From Apostichopus japonicus (Eukaryota > Echinodermata > Holothuroidea > Aspidochirotida > Stichopodidae), in NCBI RefSeq assembly GCF_037975245.1, contig NC_092576.1:25371611-25435610 (forward strand): 64,000 nt of DNA, written 5' to 3'. The position numbers and the translations under genes were made by a program. The notes under the pieces were generated by a model. That model ran no database searches. It was not told the DNA's origin and was given only the letters and a program-made list of their open reading frames with translations. Below are positions 27,901 to 43,100 of the stretch, piece by piece. Numbering within the stretch: position 1 is the stretch's first letter; the number at the start of each line of letters is the position of its first letter.

Positions 27901-30900
27901 GTAGGTCTGTTAAAGGATGTTACAAATTTTACTGTTTGAGAGAAATACACTCTTTCCTGCATCCAATTTAATATTTTCTCTATAATATCTACCTAATGAC
28001 CTCTGACTATTTTTCTGTGTTGTTTATTGTGCCCCCTCACAAGCAGAATTGTTACGACTAAGCAATGTGAGCAAACATCTAGCAGGGATGCATAATTGAC
28101 TCATTCTTCCTTTTGGCCGCTGATAACTTCATATTACATTTAGGGGATAAATACGAGGGGAACCGGTCTTAAATTTGATTTGAGACCGATGATGACGTCA
28201 TCGAGGAGGCTGAGCGGACCGAGGCGATAGCTGCCCTTCTCGATGACGTGATTGGAGATCTCAAATCAAATTTAAGACCGGGTACCCTCGTTTTTATCCC
28301 CATTCATAAATGACCCTCACAAATGTTAGAAAACGGCATTTTTTCGCTATTTTTTGCTGATCTGTATTTAATTCTCCTTATGCCTCCCTTGATCTTTTCC
28401 TGAATTCGTAATAGTCACCCCGTGTATAACAGCATTTTCTTCCGACGAACATTAAGAGTAAAAAAATACGAATGAAGCAGTATCGTTTAAGTCTTAAATT
28501 TAGGTAGTTTACTCAATTCAAACACTCAAAAATGGAGGGAAATGGCAGTTAAATAAGAACAAATGAACAAATTTCTAAAGATAACATTTTAAAACTTATT
28601 TTTGACCTACCAGGTCAAATTGCGCAATAACAGATGCTGAGTTGTGTGTTCTGAAAAGTCCGTAAACGCTATAACAGTTAGGCTATAGCAACGTTGCCTG
28701 TTGCTAACATTCTTTTGAGTAGAACTCGTCTATCCCTATTCGGTAGATGAACCGTTCAAATAAACGTTTACTTGGCCTGAGAATGAGCAGTTTATGAAGA
28801 GCTTCCGAGCCCCATTGTATGATTGTTCGACAGGTTTGGACTTGTAGTAACCGCAGTGTTATTGCGAGTCTGAAAGATCGCTAGGCCTAGTCCCTGGTCA
28901 GTCATGTCGTTACTGCTAGAATTAGTAGTAGGCCTAGTGCTTACGTTATTGCTAGGCTTAGCGACAAGGTTTCTTCTGTTATAGTGTCAACATTGGACGC
29001 CTTACGCTTCGGTTCTTCGTTGAAGCACCTCGATAAGGTTGCTGACATTGACTCTAACTCAAAATTAAGCTCAAAATTAATCCCTAAGTCATTCATGTTA
29101 CTCAAAGTATTTAGCTGGATGATTTAAGAAGTACGTACAGTGTGTATTGAGACTCGGTGTGTGTGAAAACATATACAGTACTACTTCTGTAGCTGATTGA
29201 AAGTAGGCTATATATACTGTACAGTGTTCTTTGCAATTTGAAACATTTCTTTGCCCATAAACATATTTGCATAAACTCATGGCAATGTACACCATGTCTT
29301 CATTTCTTTTAATTATGACTTCATGATTGCCACGGCAACAAACCAGTGTTTGTCTAACATTTCGATCCTGAAGCAATTCTCCTCTCTTTACACTCGATCA
29401 GTCTCGAATCGCATTCGCGACTTGTCCAGTATACAGAAAGTTGGTTTAGGCATTTATGAATGGACCTTAATTGACCCTACTTTTGGTAAGGATGAATTAA
29501 TTCCTCACATGGTAACGATTTGGACAAGTAACATAAGCAATGAGATTACTGTGGTAAACCAGTCAGACTGACCTACATTTGTTGAGTAATAATGTTGATA
29601 TTGCCCACATGTGTTATGTCATCCTGGGTATAATATTCATTGTCACACTGGCCTATCAGTACTTACAATTCAGTAACAAAGCATGTAATGAAGGCAGGTT
29701 TAGGGTCATTATTAACTCTCACACTGCAATGAAGTATAATGAAGTGTAATGAGTATGTAATGAAGGCAGTTTGCAGGGAACATCACTCACTTTCACATTC
29801 GTCTGTGCTAAGATCTAAATCAATTTATGAAACATGCAATGAAGGCAGGCTTTAGTGGCCACTTTTCACTGCCACGCTGGCCTGTAAGTACTTACAATGC
29901 AGCAACAAAGCATGTAATGAAGGCTTGTTTAGGGTCACTATTCACTGTCACACAGGCCTGAACTTACATTAATGGAGTATCTAAATCAACCAATAAAGCA
30001 TGCAATGAAGGCAGGTTTCAGGCTTATATTAATATCACTGGGCCTGTGCTTCGACCTTTATTGCATCAATTAAGCATGTAATGAAGGTATGTGTAGGTTT
30101 GTTACTAATTCTGAGTATGTTGGCCTCACAAAATATAACATTACTTGTTAACAAATTTTCTGAGTTTCTGTCAGGCAAAGTGTACCCTTCTCTGAACCTC
30201 AGATAGACCGTTAATACTATATGTCATTCTGTCTGCTTCTTAGCACAAATCTTGAACCTGAATCCATCCCTGATTTATGTTTTTAATGACAGTGTGTGAT
30301 GTCACAACATCATAAAACAACACATCGTTAACATACATCTTGTGAATGATAGTTTTAGAAATAATTATGTATACAATGATTACTTTCTAAATTGTAGGAA
30401 GAGTTGGTTCTACGAATAAGACAATGGAACATACACTATTGCAATGTGTCAGCAACTTGATATGATGCCTGCAATAAACTATACACATTAAATCCAGTAT
30501 AATATGTCTGCTTGGATTGTAGGAGCGGCTTCAGCAGCGTCATCGATCAATGTAAAAGAAACCTTGAACAGCATAAACCCACTTGACCTGCAGTATATAT
30601 ATCGCTTTGCATGTGGACTCAACAAGTCAGCAGCAGACATCATCATCAAACATCTGAGCGAAACCAAAGAGGGACGTCAGTTTGCTGTACTTTGCACGCT
30701 TGAACAAGAAGAAAAATCAGACCAATTCCTGCAGTCAGTTAAGGACTTGGTGTCAGGCTTCATTGCCATTAAACCACATGATAGCAAATTGTTACAGAGG
30801 TCTACCATACAAGTCCTTGAAGTTGCTTCAGCTAATCAGGTAATTTTCAATTTGTGAATTGATACTCTCAACACAAGAGAATGAGTTCTTAAGTATTAAA

Positions 30901-33900
30901 AGTTCATTACATCTTGGTTTAATTTATTCCGTATGTGTTACTCAACTTTGCTACTCACATTGTTTAGATTTCTATTACAAAGATTCGTTGCGTTTGGCAG
31001 GCTCTCAAGACTGATTAATCCAAATATACCTAATGAGGATATAAAGAAAACTGCTATAAGAGTCATTTGTTACAAATTATATAATGAAGTTGTTCATCTT
31101 TGATTTAATACCAAATTTCTAATTTGTTACTTTGAAGTCAAGTAAAAGTAGCTCTAATACATAAATGTGTTTTGTCTTTGCTGTCACAATTGTCACAGTA
31201 ACTCAATTCCCTCCTTTGCCATTATGCATCAACTTGATGCCTCCCCTACCACCCCCCTCCCCAGACACACACTTATAACATAATTACTGAATTACAGAAT
31301 AACTTTACCAACCTAACATGTATACAAAATGTATTAAGGATTTATGATGACATAACTTGTGAATCTTATCATATTGTGTTGTATGATCTTCTGTGATATA
31401 TTCAGAAAATGCTTGCTTATCATTTTCCATGACAACTATTTAATATGATGGGTTGATGACAACTACTTAATATGATGGGTTCAGTAGACCTTGTCATAAA
31501 TGAAATTAAAATCCACTCAACATGGAAACGGTGATATTGGAAAGCCCTTATTAGTATAAGATGCTAAAACGGCAATGAAACTGTTTCGTAATGAAACAAT
31601 GGATGCCAGATAAACATTAAATTTGGTCAGATTTGAAAGATTAGAGATGTACTTGGCTATAATATAGAAATCACATGAAAATGTACCCCTCTTGAATCTT
31701 ACAATTATGGTACAATTTGTAGAGATGATGCTAAAATTATAGAAACACTGAACAAAGAGGTCTCACACAATCCCTTATTCTAAGAAACGACATTCAGAAG
31801 TATTCTAAATTAGGTTTTTCATATATTATATCTTGTTTTGCAGTAATTAGAATTAATGAGGGGAGTGGGATGTTGCTGAATGTGGGACTCTTCGATGGGG
31901 AAATTATCATTGAGGGATCATCTGGTAAATTATGGAGTAAAAATATCCACTTTTAACACATACATTATCATGAAGGAGGTGGATGATTGGGTGGTTGGAT
32001 GGAATCAAGTGGTGGACCAAGCAGTCATTACCCTGCTCATGTTAAGTGCTCACACTTCTTTCAAGACCTGCAGTCTGCATGAAACTGGCAAATCTTTAAA
32101 AATTCTGATCTCAGGACTGAATAATTGAAGTTTTCCTGATGATGAGAAGAAACAAATGCATTTGGTCATCAGTTATAATGTTATTATTTATTTACAATAT
32201 CATCAAGTAGCATAATTATGTCATGTAACATTGTCAAACACATAAAAATACACAGCTATTATGAAAATATGGTACGCTACAATAGTTGCAAAAAATTGAA
32301 CTTAAAATATCATAAATGCTTCCCACGGTGAATTTACTCAACTAATACCAAAATAATTAAAATATAAACAAAGATTAACTTGAAATTGAGACAATTAGTG
32401 ATTCTTCAATCAAACTTTTTTTATAATATTGCTAGCAATCCACAGTCCGCTGTATTTAATTAACATAATTATAATGATGCAGTCCTGAAATAGAATGGAG
32501 CCTTAAAAAAAAACATGATGAAGGATTCTGGTCACATCATTTGGGAACCAATGGTTCACTATACTGTATATAGGTTGATGAATTTGTATGATTTCTCCAA
32601 TTCTGACATTGTACTTTAATTGAGTTAAAGTACATTTTTTTTTATATATGTGCAGACTAAGATAAATACTGTTATATATGAAACTGTTGTTCTGTGCAGT
32701 CCTGGTGTGAGGGGAGGGGTTATGTGGGGGCTACAGTTTCATCTGAGTGACCAGTGGAATTTGTGATAAAATAATATACTTTGATTTGGAATAAACAAGT
32801 ACTTATAAAAATGGGTCTGGTGACACAATTGTATGTTTCAACTCATTCCTCTCCACTTCCAGTAAGTAGCGTCGACGATGTCTTCATCACATTCAAAGTT
32901 GGTTCAGTCTTATTTCAAGATAAACGAATACAAGTTTTCTCTCCCCCGGGTTTTAAGTACTATAACCAAAATAATGCGTTCCGTTAATGAAAATGGTATG
33001 CTGTTAAGATGTTGCTCTTTGACTGACTTTATAGAATATTTGAATTATAAAAGGATAAGGTATCCGTTTCTCCCTTCAAACAATGTATAGCGTAGTGGAA
33101 TTTAATAAAAGGAAGGAATACGGTTTCTAAAGGCGATTACTTCGCAAAAAGATTACTATAAACAGTTTATGGCATTAAACATATTATGGGACTTTGTGTC
33201 AGATAGCGGTCGGATTTGGAAAGTAAACAAATGTAACGGAACTTAAAGTTCCTGACATAAAAGTATATATATATTATGTAGCTCTCCTCTTCTCCGAACC
33301 CTCCCAGATCTCTCTATCTCCGTCTCCTCTTAAATGCTTCCTTCTACCTATCACCACAACTCTCTATAGGAATCTACTTTTGATTGTTTTCATAATTAAT
33401 ATAAGTACTTAAATAAATCATATCATTGTAATATTTAAAACAATGTCTTTTGATGATAATCTTAAAAGTATGGCTTACATGTCATTAGAGTTATTGCACT
33501 CGTCACAGGTTACTGTTAACCAACTGTGTACGTATTTGCACCAATGAAACATAAGCACTCTTTTATGTCCCTTTCAAATCGACAATATTTTTACACTCCA
33601 AGTTTTTCGGAGCCCTGAAATTGAGAGATATCAAAGACCCAATCAACTAATTGATCAAGTGGATTACTAACGTGTATTGAGCAGAGAGTTTGAATGTCCA
33701 TGCTTTAAATCCATGCTAAAACTAATAGTTTGTTTCGTTTTCCGTCAGATTCCCATCACCAGCGTATGCCTTAACAAATCTTTCAAGGAGTGTGAGAAAG
33801 ATGTTATTGTACTTCACTCTGGACTCAGATTGAATCAATTGTTGACGGTAGAGAAGATACACATAGAGACAGAGCAAGTAAATAAGGAGCCTAGGATACT

Positions 33901-36900
33901 TACAGAGGAAGACGTTACGATGATATTCCGTTATGGGCTACGTTCTGGACATTTAAAGGATCTGTCGTGAGTATAATGTAATGGTTACGATTTCCCACTT
34001 CTGAATGTTTAAACATGACAACAAAATTGATAGCAAACAAAACAACGGAATAATTTACCTTTCAGTGCATGTTTTCAACAAATATATTTATAATAATATC
34101 GGTAATAACCGTTGAAGTTTCATGTTTTTGTACTAGTTAAAACTTTTTATTTAGTGGAAGGTCACTTTTTTATCGCAATAAAACGTAATAGGTATATTTA
34201 TATATGATTTGCTCCCATAAACTGTGTTCAACCTAATATATGAGACTATTCCTTTTGATTCTATAGACGACGTAGAACTATAAACATGATGTTGACATCT
34301 TTGTAATTATAATGGGATAAGCTTTGTGTCCGTAAATGACAATCAACGGTGTACTCACATACGATAATGCAGTGTCTACTGTATTCATGCATACTAAAAT
34401 GTATCTTTCCATATTTGAAATAAATAAATTATCGTTATGATGAGAAGTACTCATCGGTCATTCATCTGTTCTAGATAATTCAAAAGAACATTATTTGAGA
34501 TCAATTAACTACAGACTGCCGTTATCTGCAAAGCTATTTATTGAATGACAAACACTACTTACCCAACGTTTAGACTAATGCTCGTTATATCGTACGAGGT
34601 CGAATTTAAGCACCAGGATGATGTGTCTATGATATATTGTCATACTCTGTATATTAAAATAAATAAAAACAGACGAATGTGAGCTTCCGCGTGGTAAAAA
34701 AAAAAGTATATAGATACTGAACACATTGTGATATATCTGAAAAATACATTTTCCTCGAGTTGTAGTGACAGATGCAGGGAACAGCGGACAGAACATTCGT
34801 GTACACAAGTGTAGAGTACAAGCAATATCCTCTGCGTTTGTAATCAATGTAGGCAGGCATAGAAGTACTTGCCTGCCCTGACATGAGGTTCTTGTTAGTT
34901 TTTTACCTTCCTTCTGTAATTTGGGAGAACGTGTTTAATACATTAAACAAATCACTACAATTACATACAAAGCCATGCGCTAAACGGCTTATATTTATTT
35001 GCTAACCGCATGATTTGATTAAAGTATGCCATATTGAACTAGTAAGAAACAGAGCAGCATGATCGTGTGTGCATGTTGCTAATGTCATACTGAATGGTAG
35101 TATATGCGTTGTAATTATCATGCAATGCACCCTCCATGTGAATATGACGCAAGGTGAAAATAAAGTACTGAACAAGTCCAGTGTAGACTCCGCATAATAT
35201 CGGAAAATATGTTCTTCGCACAAGCATCGACATATCAAATACAGACACGTGTTAGAGGTGTGTTCTCTGATCACTTGAGGCCGACATAACTTCATATAAC
35301 GCATCGCAATATAATGCGGTTGTCATAGCTCAATCAACGTGTTAATTTTAATAGATCGAGCAAGAGGCAAAAGCAGATCGACTGATCTGAAATTAATTTC
35401 AAAGATGTCAGACGGGTAAATTAGAGGAAGCGTGTCATTTTGTATTTATTTACACATTTTGTGTTGTCGGTTTTGCTATTATTCCACCATCTATTTGGGT
35501 CTTATAGCAATATGCTTCATCCGGATACTAAACAGATTTCGTTTACCCGTGGTGTATTAGATATCACCCCCCCCCCCCTGTGAGAATGGTGCTTGTAAAA
35601 CGTGATGGTGTACAAAGCCCCCGTGGCCTTCCCTATTACAGTGTTATTTTCTTGTAGATGCTACCGTGGCCCAAATCGGAGAATGTAAATCTCTTTTTTT
35701 ATTCATTAACTCTATATTCAACTTTATTCTCCACTTTACGGCGATTATCAGAGCTTCAACTTATATGTTTTTCAAATGTTCTAAACTTTTCCAGGAATGT
35801 TGACATATCGCAATTTTGACTGTTCTAGCTGAAAAAAAAGTTTTTCAAAATCATACTTCTTTCTATTATGACTGTTATTTTGAGTTGTCAAGATAAAGTT
35901 GTCGACCATTTACGAATATTTCAGAGAAATTCAGGCTAATCAATGCATTCTCTTCTAGTCTTATTGGTGTATTATTGACTTTCTGTTAGACGTTTTTGTT
36001 TTTTACTGACACTGTGATTTTGACGTAGCACCTACTTGTTTAAAAGGTGTAAGTTGACATCAATGTAATAACATTCGTTCTCATGGGTACACAAGTAGGT
36101 TTAAAACGTGAATACGCTGCACTCAGATACGTGATTTGACATAAAACATATACATTTCAATACAACAATGTATAATAACAAACGGAGCTGAAAAATAGAG
36201 TTCTAACCAACTGCGTCAGAGGTAAACCAACGTTTACTCAACACATGTAAAGGAACTGTTATCCATCCTTACGGGAGTGAAGATAACTTACTATAATTAC
36301 GATTTTGTAGCGGAACTGGCATTCTGAAATAGCAATATAATGTTATATTATCAAATATATTAATTGCATCTCATAAAAAAATAATACGATTAAGAATTCC
36401 ATGATTTCTACCTTGTTTCTAATCCTTGTTTCTGATCTTAGTTAATTACAACCCCGCTGTCTATAAAGATTTCCCGGTCACAAACGGGTTTAATTCATTA
36501 TAGCTCAATGTTTTTGAAAAATATTTATCTACGACCTCCGTCTGTCAGTAGATAAGAAGAAATTTAGTAGTTAGAATTCTTCATCAAATTACACGTTTGA
36601 GGTTATTCATGATATACTATGAACAGTAAAAAAAATAGTCTATTTGTCTTTTTGGCGGTTTTTCCGACATTTATACAATAAAGGTTGTAATGTTATTTAC
36701 TTTGCTAGATTACTGTATTAATTTACAATACATTTCTCCTTTTTCTTCTTCATTTCTACTTAAAAGGTTTGATAATTGTTTGCTGCCTCCCTCCTTTGCA
36801 CCAGAATCAATTCCCGTCGTGATGAAATTTAGAGAAATTAAAGGTATACGTGTATCGTCAAGTTAGTCAGTGTTCAATTAGTATTTCAGTTTATCAGGTT

Positions 36901-37031
36901 TTCTCATATGGTATTCATTAAATGATTGTATTAATTTTAGAGCGTACACAATTGAATCAGATATTACAAGTTGCAGGATGTGATTTGGTAAATTAATTTT
37001 CGTATCATCTAAAAATTGGATTTATATAATT

Positions 37032-37119
<88 letters not shown>

Positions 37120-40100
37120 GACGAAACTGAATGAATTAAATATGTCAGTTCCACCAACATATGTAATCTGTTCTTCTCTGTAGATGAATTATATTAGGAT
37201 TGTTTATTCTCTTGCACACGTTTGTATTTCTGTCATCTTAGTGTCGTGGAGGAACTACGGTTACAGTCTGAATCTTCAATCCGGTGCATGGAAGGTATGT
37301 TTTGTTCGTAGGTTACTTATTTCCACAGATACTTTAATGGGTATGAAACCATTTGGGATAAAAACAAAATTGAATACTAGCTTGAAAGTTTTTTACATCA
37401 CCTTATAGAGCATAATGAAACAATGGTGGAAAGTCAAATACTTAATTTGGAATTCTGATGGACTGTTGTTTACATTAAGATATATATCATTTTATATGCA
37501 ATGTGAAATTTTCTAAGCTGTTAATATAAATATCTAAATGATACATACAATACCAAACTCATATTTTCCATTTTTTACCAACATAAAGAACGATATACAC
37601 ATTCCATTTCATTACAATCTCTTTAACATTTACATTAACTGTAACGTGCTTGTATACGTTAATATTATTTCCATCGTGTAAACAATACCGACAAAGAAGT
37701 CTAAAATTGCTTACATGTAATGGCCACTTGAAAGATTGGACGATTCCAACGCCCTTTGAAATTGTAATCAGTCTTTACAGAAAAAATGACGTCAGCTTGT
37801 TTTCATTGTCATTCATATGGATATATTTTATGACGAATAAATCAAGGACATACCATACATTTCCTTCTGACTACTCATTGCCGTACTTATTCACACAATA
37901 ATGTAGCATACTTAGGAGCGGCATATTCTGTTCAGTCAAAATTGTTCGTACAAAGAGTTCGAAAAATAGTGGTTCCATAACTATTAATTTGATCCAACAC
38001 TCACACCCGGATATGGCAATACCCGAGCGTTGAATATTGGTATAACAGCAAAACAATAACTCTATATACACGATGTAAATATTTGCAACAAATAACTGGT
38101 ATGCCATGTTCAGATGACGCCAGACATTTTCCTTTGGGACATGGATTGGTTACGGTACCTAACCAATACATAATACATTTTGAGAAACACAACATAAAAT
38201 TGTTGTACAACCATTCAACTGCAACAATATTCTCCCTACATTATGTCTAGTTTAAAAGAGTAAGTGTTCCCTGCATATTCGGAGACTGTTAGTAAACAGA
38301 CATGCTTCCTCTCTCAAATACTGTGCTAAGACGTTTTTCGATTTGCTTTCTTTTATTTTCCATATTAAGCAGTTCTGCAGATAACAGGAACTAGTATTTA
38401 CTTTATTTTCAAAGTGATTATAGAAAGATATTATCCTCAATTCCTTTAAAAAATAATGATGACGTATTATTTACACTCCATTTTTTTCGTAGAATAGTAT
38501 GTTAGCCTTTATGAGAATTAATTTGTTTCAAACATGTGGAACAGTATATTATCTTGATCAATAAAGTGTAATCATACATCCCGACAGGATTGTAAAATTT
38601 GACGACCAAACAAAATAAGCTGCTTAAACTGACGAATGTGGCGCTCGTTCAATTCAGATGTACGTAGAAAAGAATGTTAAACATACACCCCCCCCCAAAA
38701 AAAAAAAAACCTGGTCCCAACCGTCTAGCTGTTGCAAAATATAGAGTTTTTTCTGCTTTGGAGGATACAGGTGTGTTGCAGTTGCCGAAATTGAATGTTT
38801 TGATTTGCCACACATTCATCCATTACCGCATAAACAGAAAAGAACATCATACTAAAAAGTAAGAGCAGTTGTTATAACGTGTTCCACATATTGTAGAAAC
38901 AGCGGGAATTACAGGGAACACGGTCATGTACACGTCGGTAGGGACACGTTATACAGACGTGGGACAAAATATGTATTATGTCGTTTGAGTTTTGTTTTTT
39001 TGTTTTGTTTTGTGTAGATTTAGATGCCGTTTTTACTACTCAACAATACAGTTCATTGAGCTGGTTACCGATTGTAACATTCAAAGTATATTTAATGTTT
39101 GGTTATCTGATCATAGCAAATATATGAACGGAATCATCTTTAAAACATTTCAATTAATAAAAAAAAAGCTAAACAATGAAAAACAAAGAAGTTGGCAACA
39201 AAACCCAAAAAAAGCTGAATTTAAATACAACATTAGCCATAAAAAGAAGGCAATGGTCGTTTTAAGTTCTTCAAATTGCGGCTTAATATCGTAGCAATAC
39301 TTTCATCTAAGTACATCACGACATTTCTGATCGAGAATAAATTTAAAAGCAATAAATATTGTAATTTCTCTGTTTGTACATATTACATTCTGATACCACT
39401 AAACCATAAAGCAATCAAATTAGGCTTTGAGACTCAGTGTAGTTTTATTGAACTTCTGTTTTTGCTATACTTTAAAGAAAATATAAAAACAAATGTCTAA
39501 AACAAATGGCTTGGAAATTAAAGTTATATGAAACGATTGAATATTTCCTCTCTGTTATCCTTTACTTGACATATCTTCTCTTAGAGATATCTGTCGAGAG
39601 GTATTAGATCTTTTTTCCCGATATATTTGAAGTAACGATCTAAAGTCACGCAAACCAAAATGCAGCTAATAATGTGAACCATATTATCATTTTATTTTAT
39701 TACAACTGACATTACCTTTCTGTTATAATATCAGGTTGATGATGTAGATACAGTCAAGCGTATATGCACAGAGCTCGTGGCTATTCGCAGCGATAACAGT
39801 GAATTACTACAGAGATGTACTATACAGCTTCTGGAGAACGCATCTCAGCATGACGTAAGTCAGTAACCGTGACACGCCGTTCGTTCATTATAACAATTAG
39901 GCCTGTGTGATATCGGTAAAGTAGCAACAATACGTTATAGAGCAAGTGCCTTTATCGTTAAATGTACATTCAAAGCAGTTTCTGTATAAATATCAGGTCG
40001 TTTTGAACGTAAAAGTACCATTGTACCGTAAATTAGCCTTAACAATTTGTCGTATAATAACGATTAAATGCAGTCTTTAATTGAAGAACGTTAACAAGGA

Positions 40101-43100
40101 ATACCTGTCTTTAACGGTGAGTATAATGATTTGATATCCATTACTTAACTTTTTTTTTGTACAATTACACGTTATAACTGTTTTCTTTACAATTGACATT
40201 TATTGGGACACTGTCTAGTTTGTAATTCTTAGTGAAGGTGTTAAATCATTTTTGTGGATTATATGGGTAATGGGATTTCATTACTTAATTATGCAAAGAA
40301 TATGTCTAATTAACATGTAAGTTGCTGCAAATATTGAAATATTAGAAGTCCGACGACATTAATTCGCGGTTTGCATGTACTGAAGGTTAAAAAGTTAGCT
40401 TCGTGTTTCACAAACTGTGTTATATTACGCCTTAGCGCAGTTGTTCTACGTTAAAATACATTTGTTTAAAGGCACACTCTCAGCTAGGAAATTGCTAAAA
40501 TCAAAAATCTTGTCTCAACGTATTCCCCGATTAAAAAATAAAAACAATGCTGCCCTCTTCTCACAGCGGCAACATTTCATTTCTTTAATATGGCATTCTC
40601 ATCCTTAGCTATAAACAGCATACGCAAATGGGTACCGTTACCGCGAAGGTATCAGATTTCCGAGATTCTAATCTGCCTCTCAGTGTTGCGTAACCTATAG
40701 TCACACTGTGTAATTGTACTGTGTGCTATTCGAGTTACGCAATTTTTCGATTTGCTATATGGAACAGTGCATATTGTACTGCTGGGAAAACGCTATACCA
40801 GCTGGTAGCAGCAGGTAGTTGTTATGGAAAGTCATATGGGCCCGTATGATCTCGTGCTGCCGATATTTGTTGGAGAAATTGCTGAAGAAGTAAAATGCGA
40901 ATAGTTTCGTGGTGTAATTCTCTATAAACATGTGATTGAATGTGTGCCGCTTCGCACTGTTATTTGACGAAACGATTTGCTTCTGGCCTAACGTTCTTCA
41001 ATACTTAATGTTCAAAATAAAATTAAACAGTGAGCAAACAGCTTATCCACTAGAGAGCCCGTGTAGAAAAACACGCACATAATACAGACAGGTTAATGAG
41101 CATGGTGAACACTAAGAGATAGATGTAAGGGGATTAGTAGACAAGGGATGGAGAGAAGAATGAAAGATAAAAACCAACAGGGGAAGAGGATAGGTAGGAG
41201 ATAAACAGTGGAGGGACAAAGAGAGGATTAAGGGAAGGGGTAGGGAATAAACTGGAGAAGGACAACGACAGAAAAGTGTGGAGAAAAAAAAAAGGTGGAA
41301 AAAGCTATGAGAAGAGGAGTAATGGGGGAGGGGGGCAAGGGGAGGAGGGGAATGAAGAAAAGTTAGTCATGTCCTTCCTGAATGTTGAGCCCATGAGGTT
41401 GAATGGTGCGGAGGCGTAGCATCCACAACCTCTCTCTGCTGATTCGCACTAGCTCAGGACGGCTACCTAAGGATTCAATCCCATGGGCCTTTAGAGACAT
41501 GTCGTTAATGGTATCGTTGCATAGCTCCCAACTCTTGAGAAGGCAAATGCTGGTCCATGCCACGAATTGCCGTCCTGGGGGAGGGGTATATGGGGGGGTG
41601 TCTCCCTCCCCTTTTTATATTTTTTTGAATCATGGTGATGCCTACATGTAAACTGGTGGCACCTAGAATGGCTTTTGTCACCCACAATTTTCTGAGAAAT
41701 ATGCATTTTTTTGTGTGTAACATCAATAAATTGAGTAGTAGGTGATAATTCATTCTTGCACGTGGCATGAAAATGTTCGCTGCTCGCCCCAATGAAATGA
41801 AATATAGCCTAATTTGAGGTTCAAATGATGATGTAAAGGAGGTTTTATACTCTATTATGCTAAATGCTAAAGAAATATGATTGCTAAGTCCAAATTTGAT
41901 GCAATTTTTTTTATGTATACTTGTCAATTACAATGCAGGTTTTTGGGATGCTTGAGCGGATCAGGGGCTTTGGGTGTTAGAATGCGGGTCCAACCTGCAA
42001 ATTGTGGGTCAGTTGGGAGCTCTGTGGTTGGGAAGGTTAAAGTGTTCTAAAAAAAAACCTAAAGATGAATGACCTTCGGCACAGGGGTAAACTGGACTCC
42101 TCCAGCTGCCTTTACTACATTTTACTGCATTACTACAAACATATGGTGGCTTCCACGCCAACTCTCGGCCAGAGTATGCTGTATTGGCCCCAAATGAACC
42201 AGATATTCAAATATGGTTACCTTTGGTCAAAGTTTTGAAACTGGTTTTATTACCACCTTCCAGGAAATTTACCTCACTGGGACATTCAGGCATCTTATGC
42301 TTTCAATTAGAATGCCTTAGAACAATTTGGAAAGTAAATACCTCTAGGAACATATTAAATATTCTAGCAATTATAGCATGCTAAATTTGGGACAATACAA
42401 CATAGCCCACCTTGAAAATATCCTGTAACCTACTCTGGATAAACACTATCTAATATGGAAGAAATGCTTTGGTTAAAGTATAAATATGGTCACTTGAACA
42501 TTAAGAAATGCAAGTGAGATAGTGGTAAGTTTTCCCTGCTCATGGATATTGTATATAGTTGAACTCAATGTAAGAACTGTACAGATGCAATCAATGTGTT
42601 AAAAATAAAAACATGTTACAATACTGACTTACCTAACTTTAGAATAAGCAATACAAACAATAGTAGGGCAGTGTTCCAAATACGGAATGCAAGGACATAT
42701 ACCCAAATAAGGCTAGGAGACGCCATGCCTCCATTGTGGAACTTCTCCATGATACAGTAAGTATAGCAGCTTTACATGCAAAAGAACTTTTGCCAAAACT
42801 TCAAAAGACCCTATAATGTCCCCTGCATTTCAAACATCTCCATCTGCCACTATCTCCATCTGCCACTGGTCCCGACTGGGGTTATCACGAGAGCACTGAA
42901 TGAACTGTTTTATCACTACTAGCTGCAAGTTAGAGTACCTATTCAACACTCTAAGACATCACAAAATATGTTATGTTAAATTGATCTCACACAATACAAA
43001 ATAAAGACAAGTTATTCTGTACCAACAATAAATAACCCAAGATCAATGTCGCATTAGTACTACTGGTATGACTGAACAAGCTACAGTAATTAAAAAGTTC

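Larger units (their letters stand above)
25954..30522 (+). other. NLR intron 3 (4.6 kb)
   Basis: Phase-1 intron. It holds a cryptic 50-nt exon-like stretch at 26046-26095, a run of about 15 C at 26431, a palindromic element at 28143-28301 and a diverged tandem repeat at 29640-30100. The open frame at 26058-26426 does not resemble any part of the receptor, and I take it as chance. Confidence 0.7.

Noticed and set aside
29323-29571. 82-codon open frame in intron 3
   Set aside because: No recognisable family, no splice-compatible phase with the receptor, and ordinary length for chance in this window.
41505-41927. 140-codon minus-strand open frame in the candidate transposon
   Set aside because: No catalytic motif of a transposase (no DDE/D spacing, no zinc-finger or THAP pattern) and an uneven composition. 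Not called as transposase.
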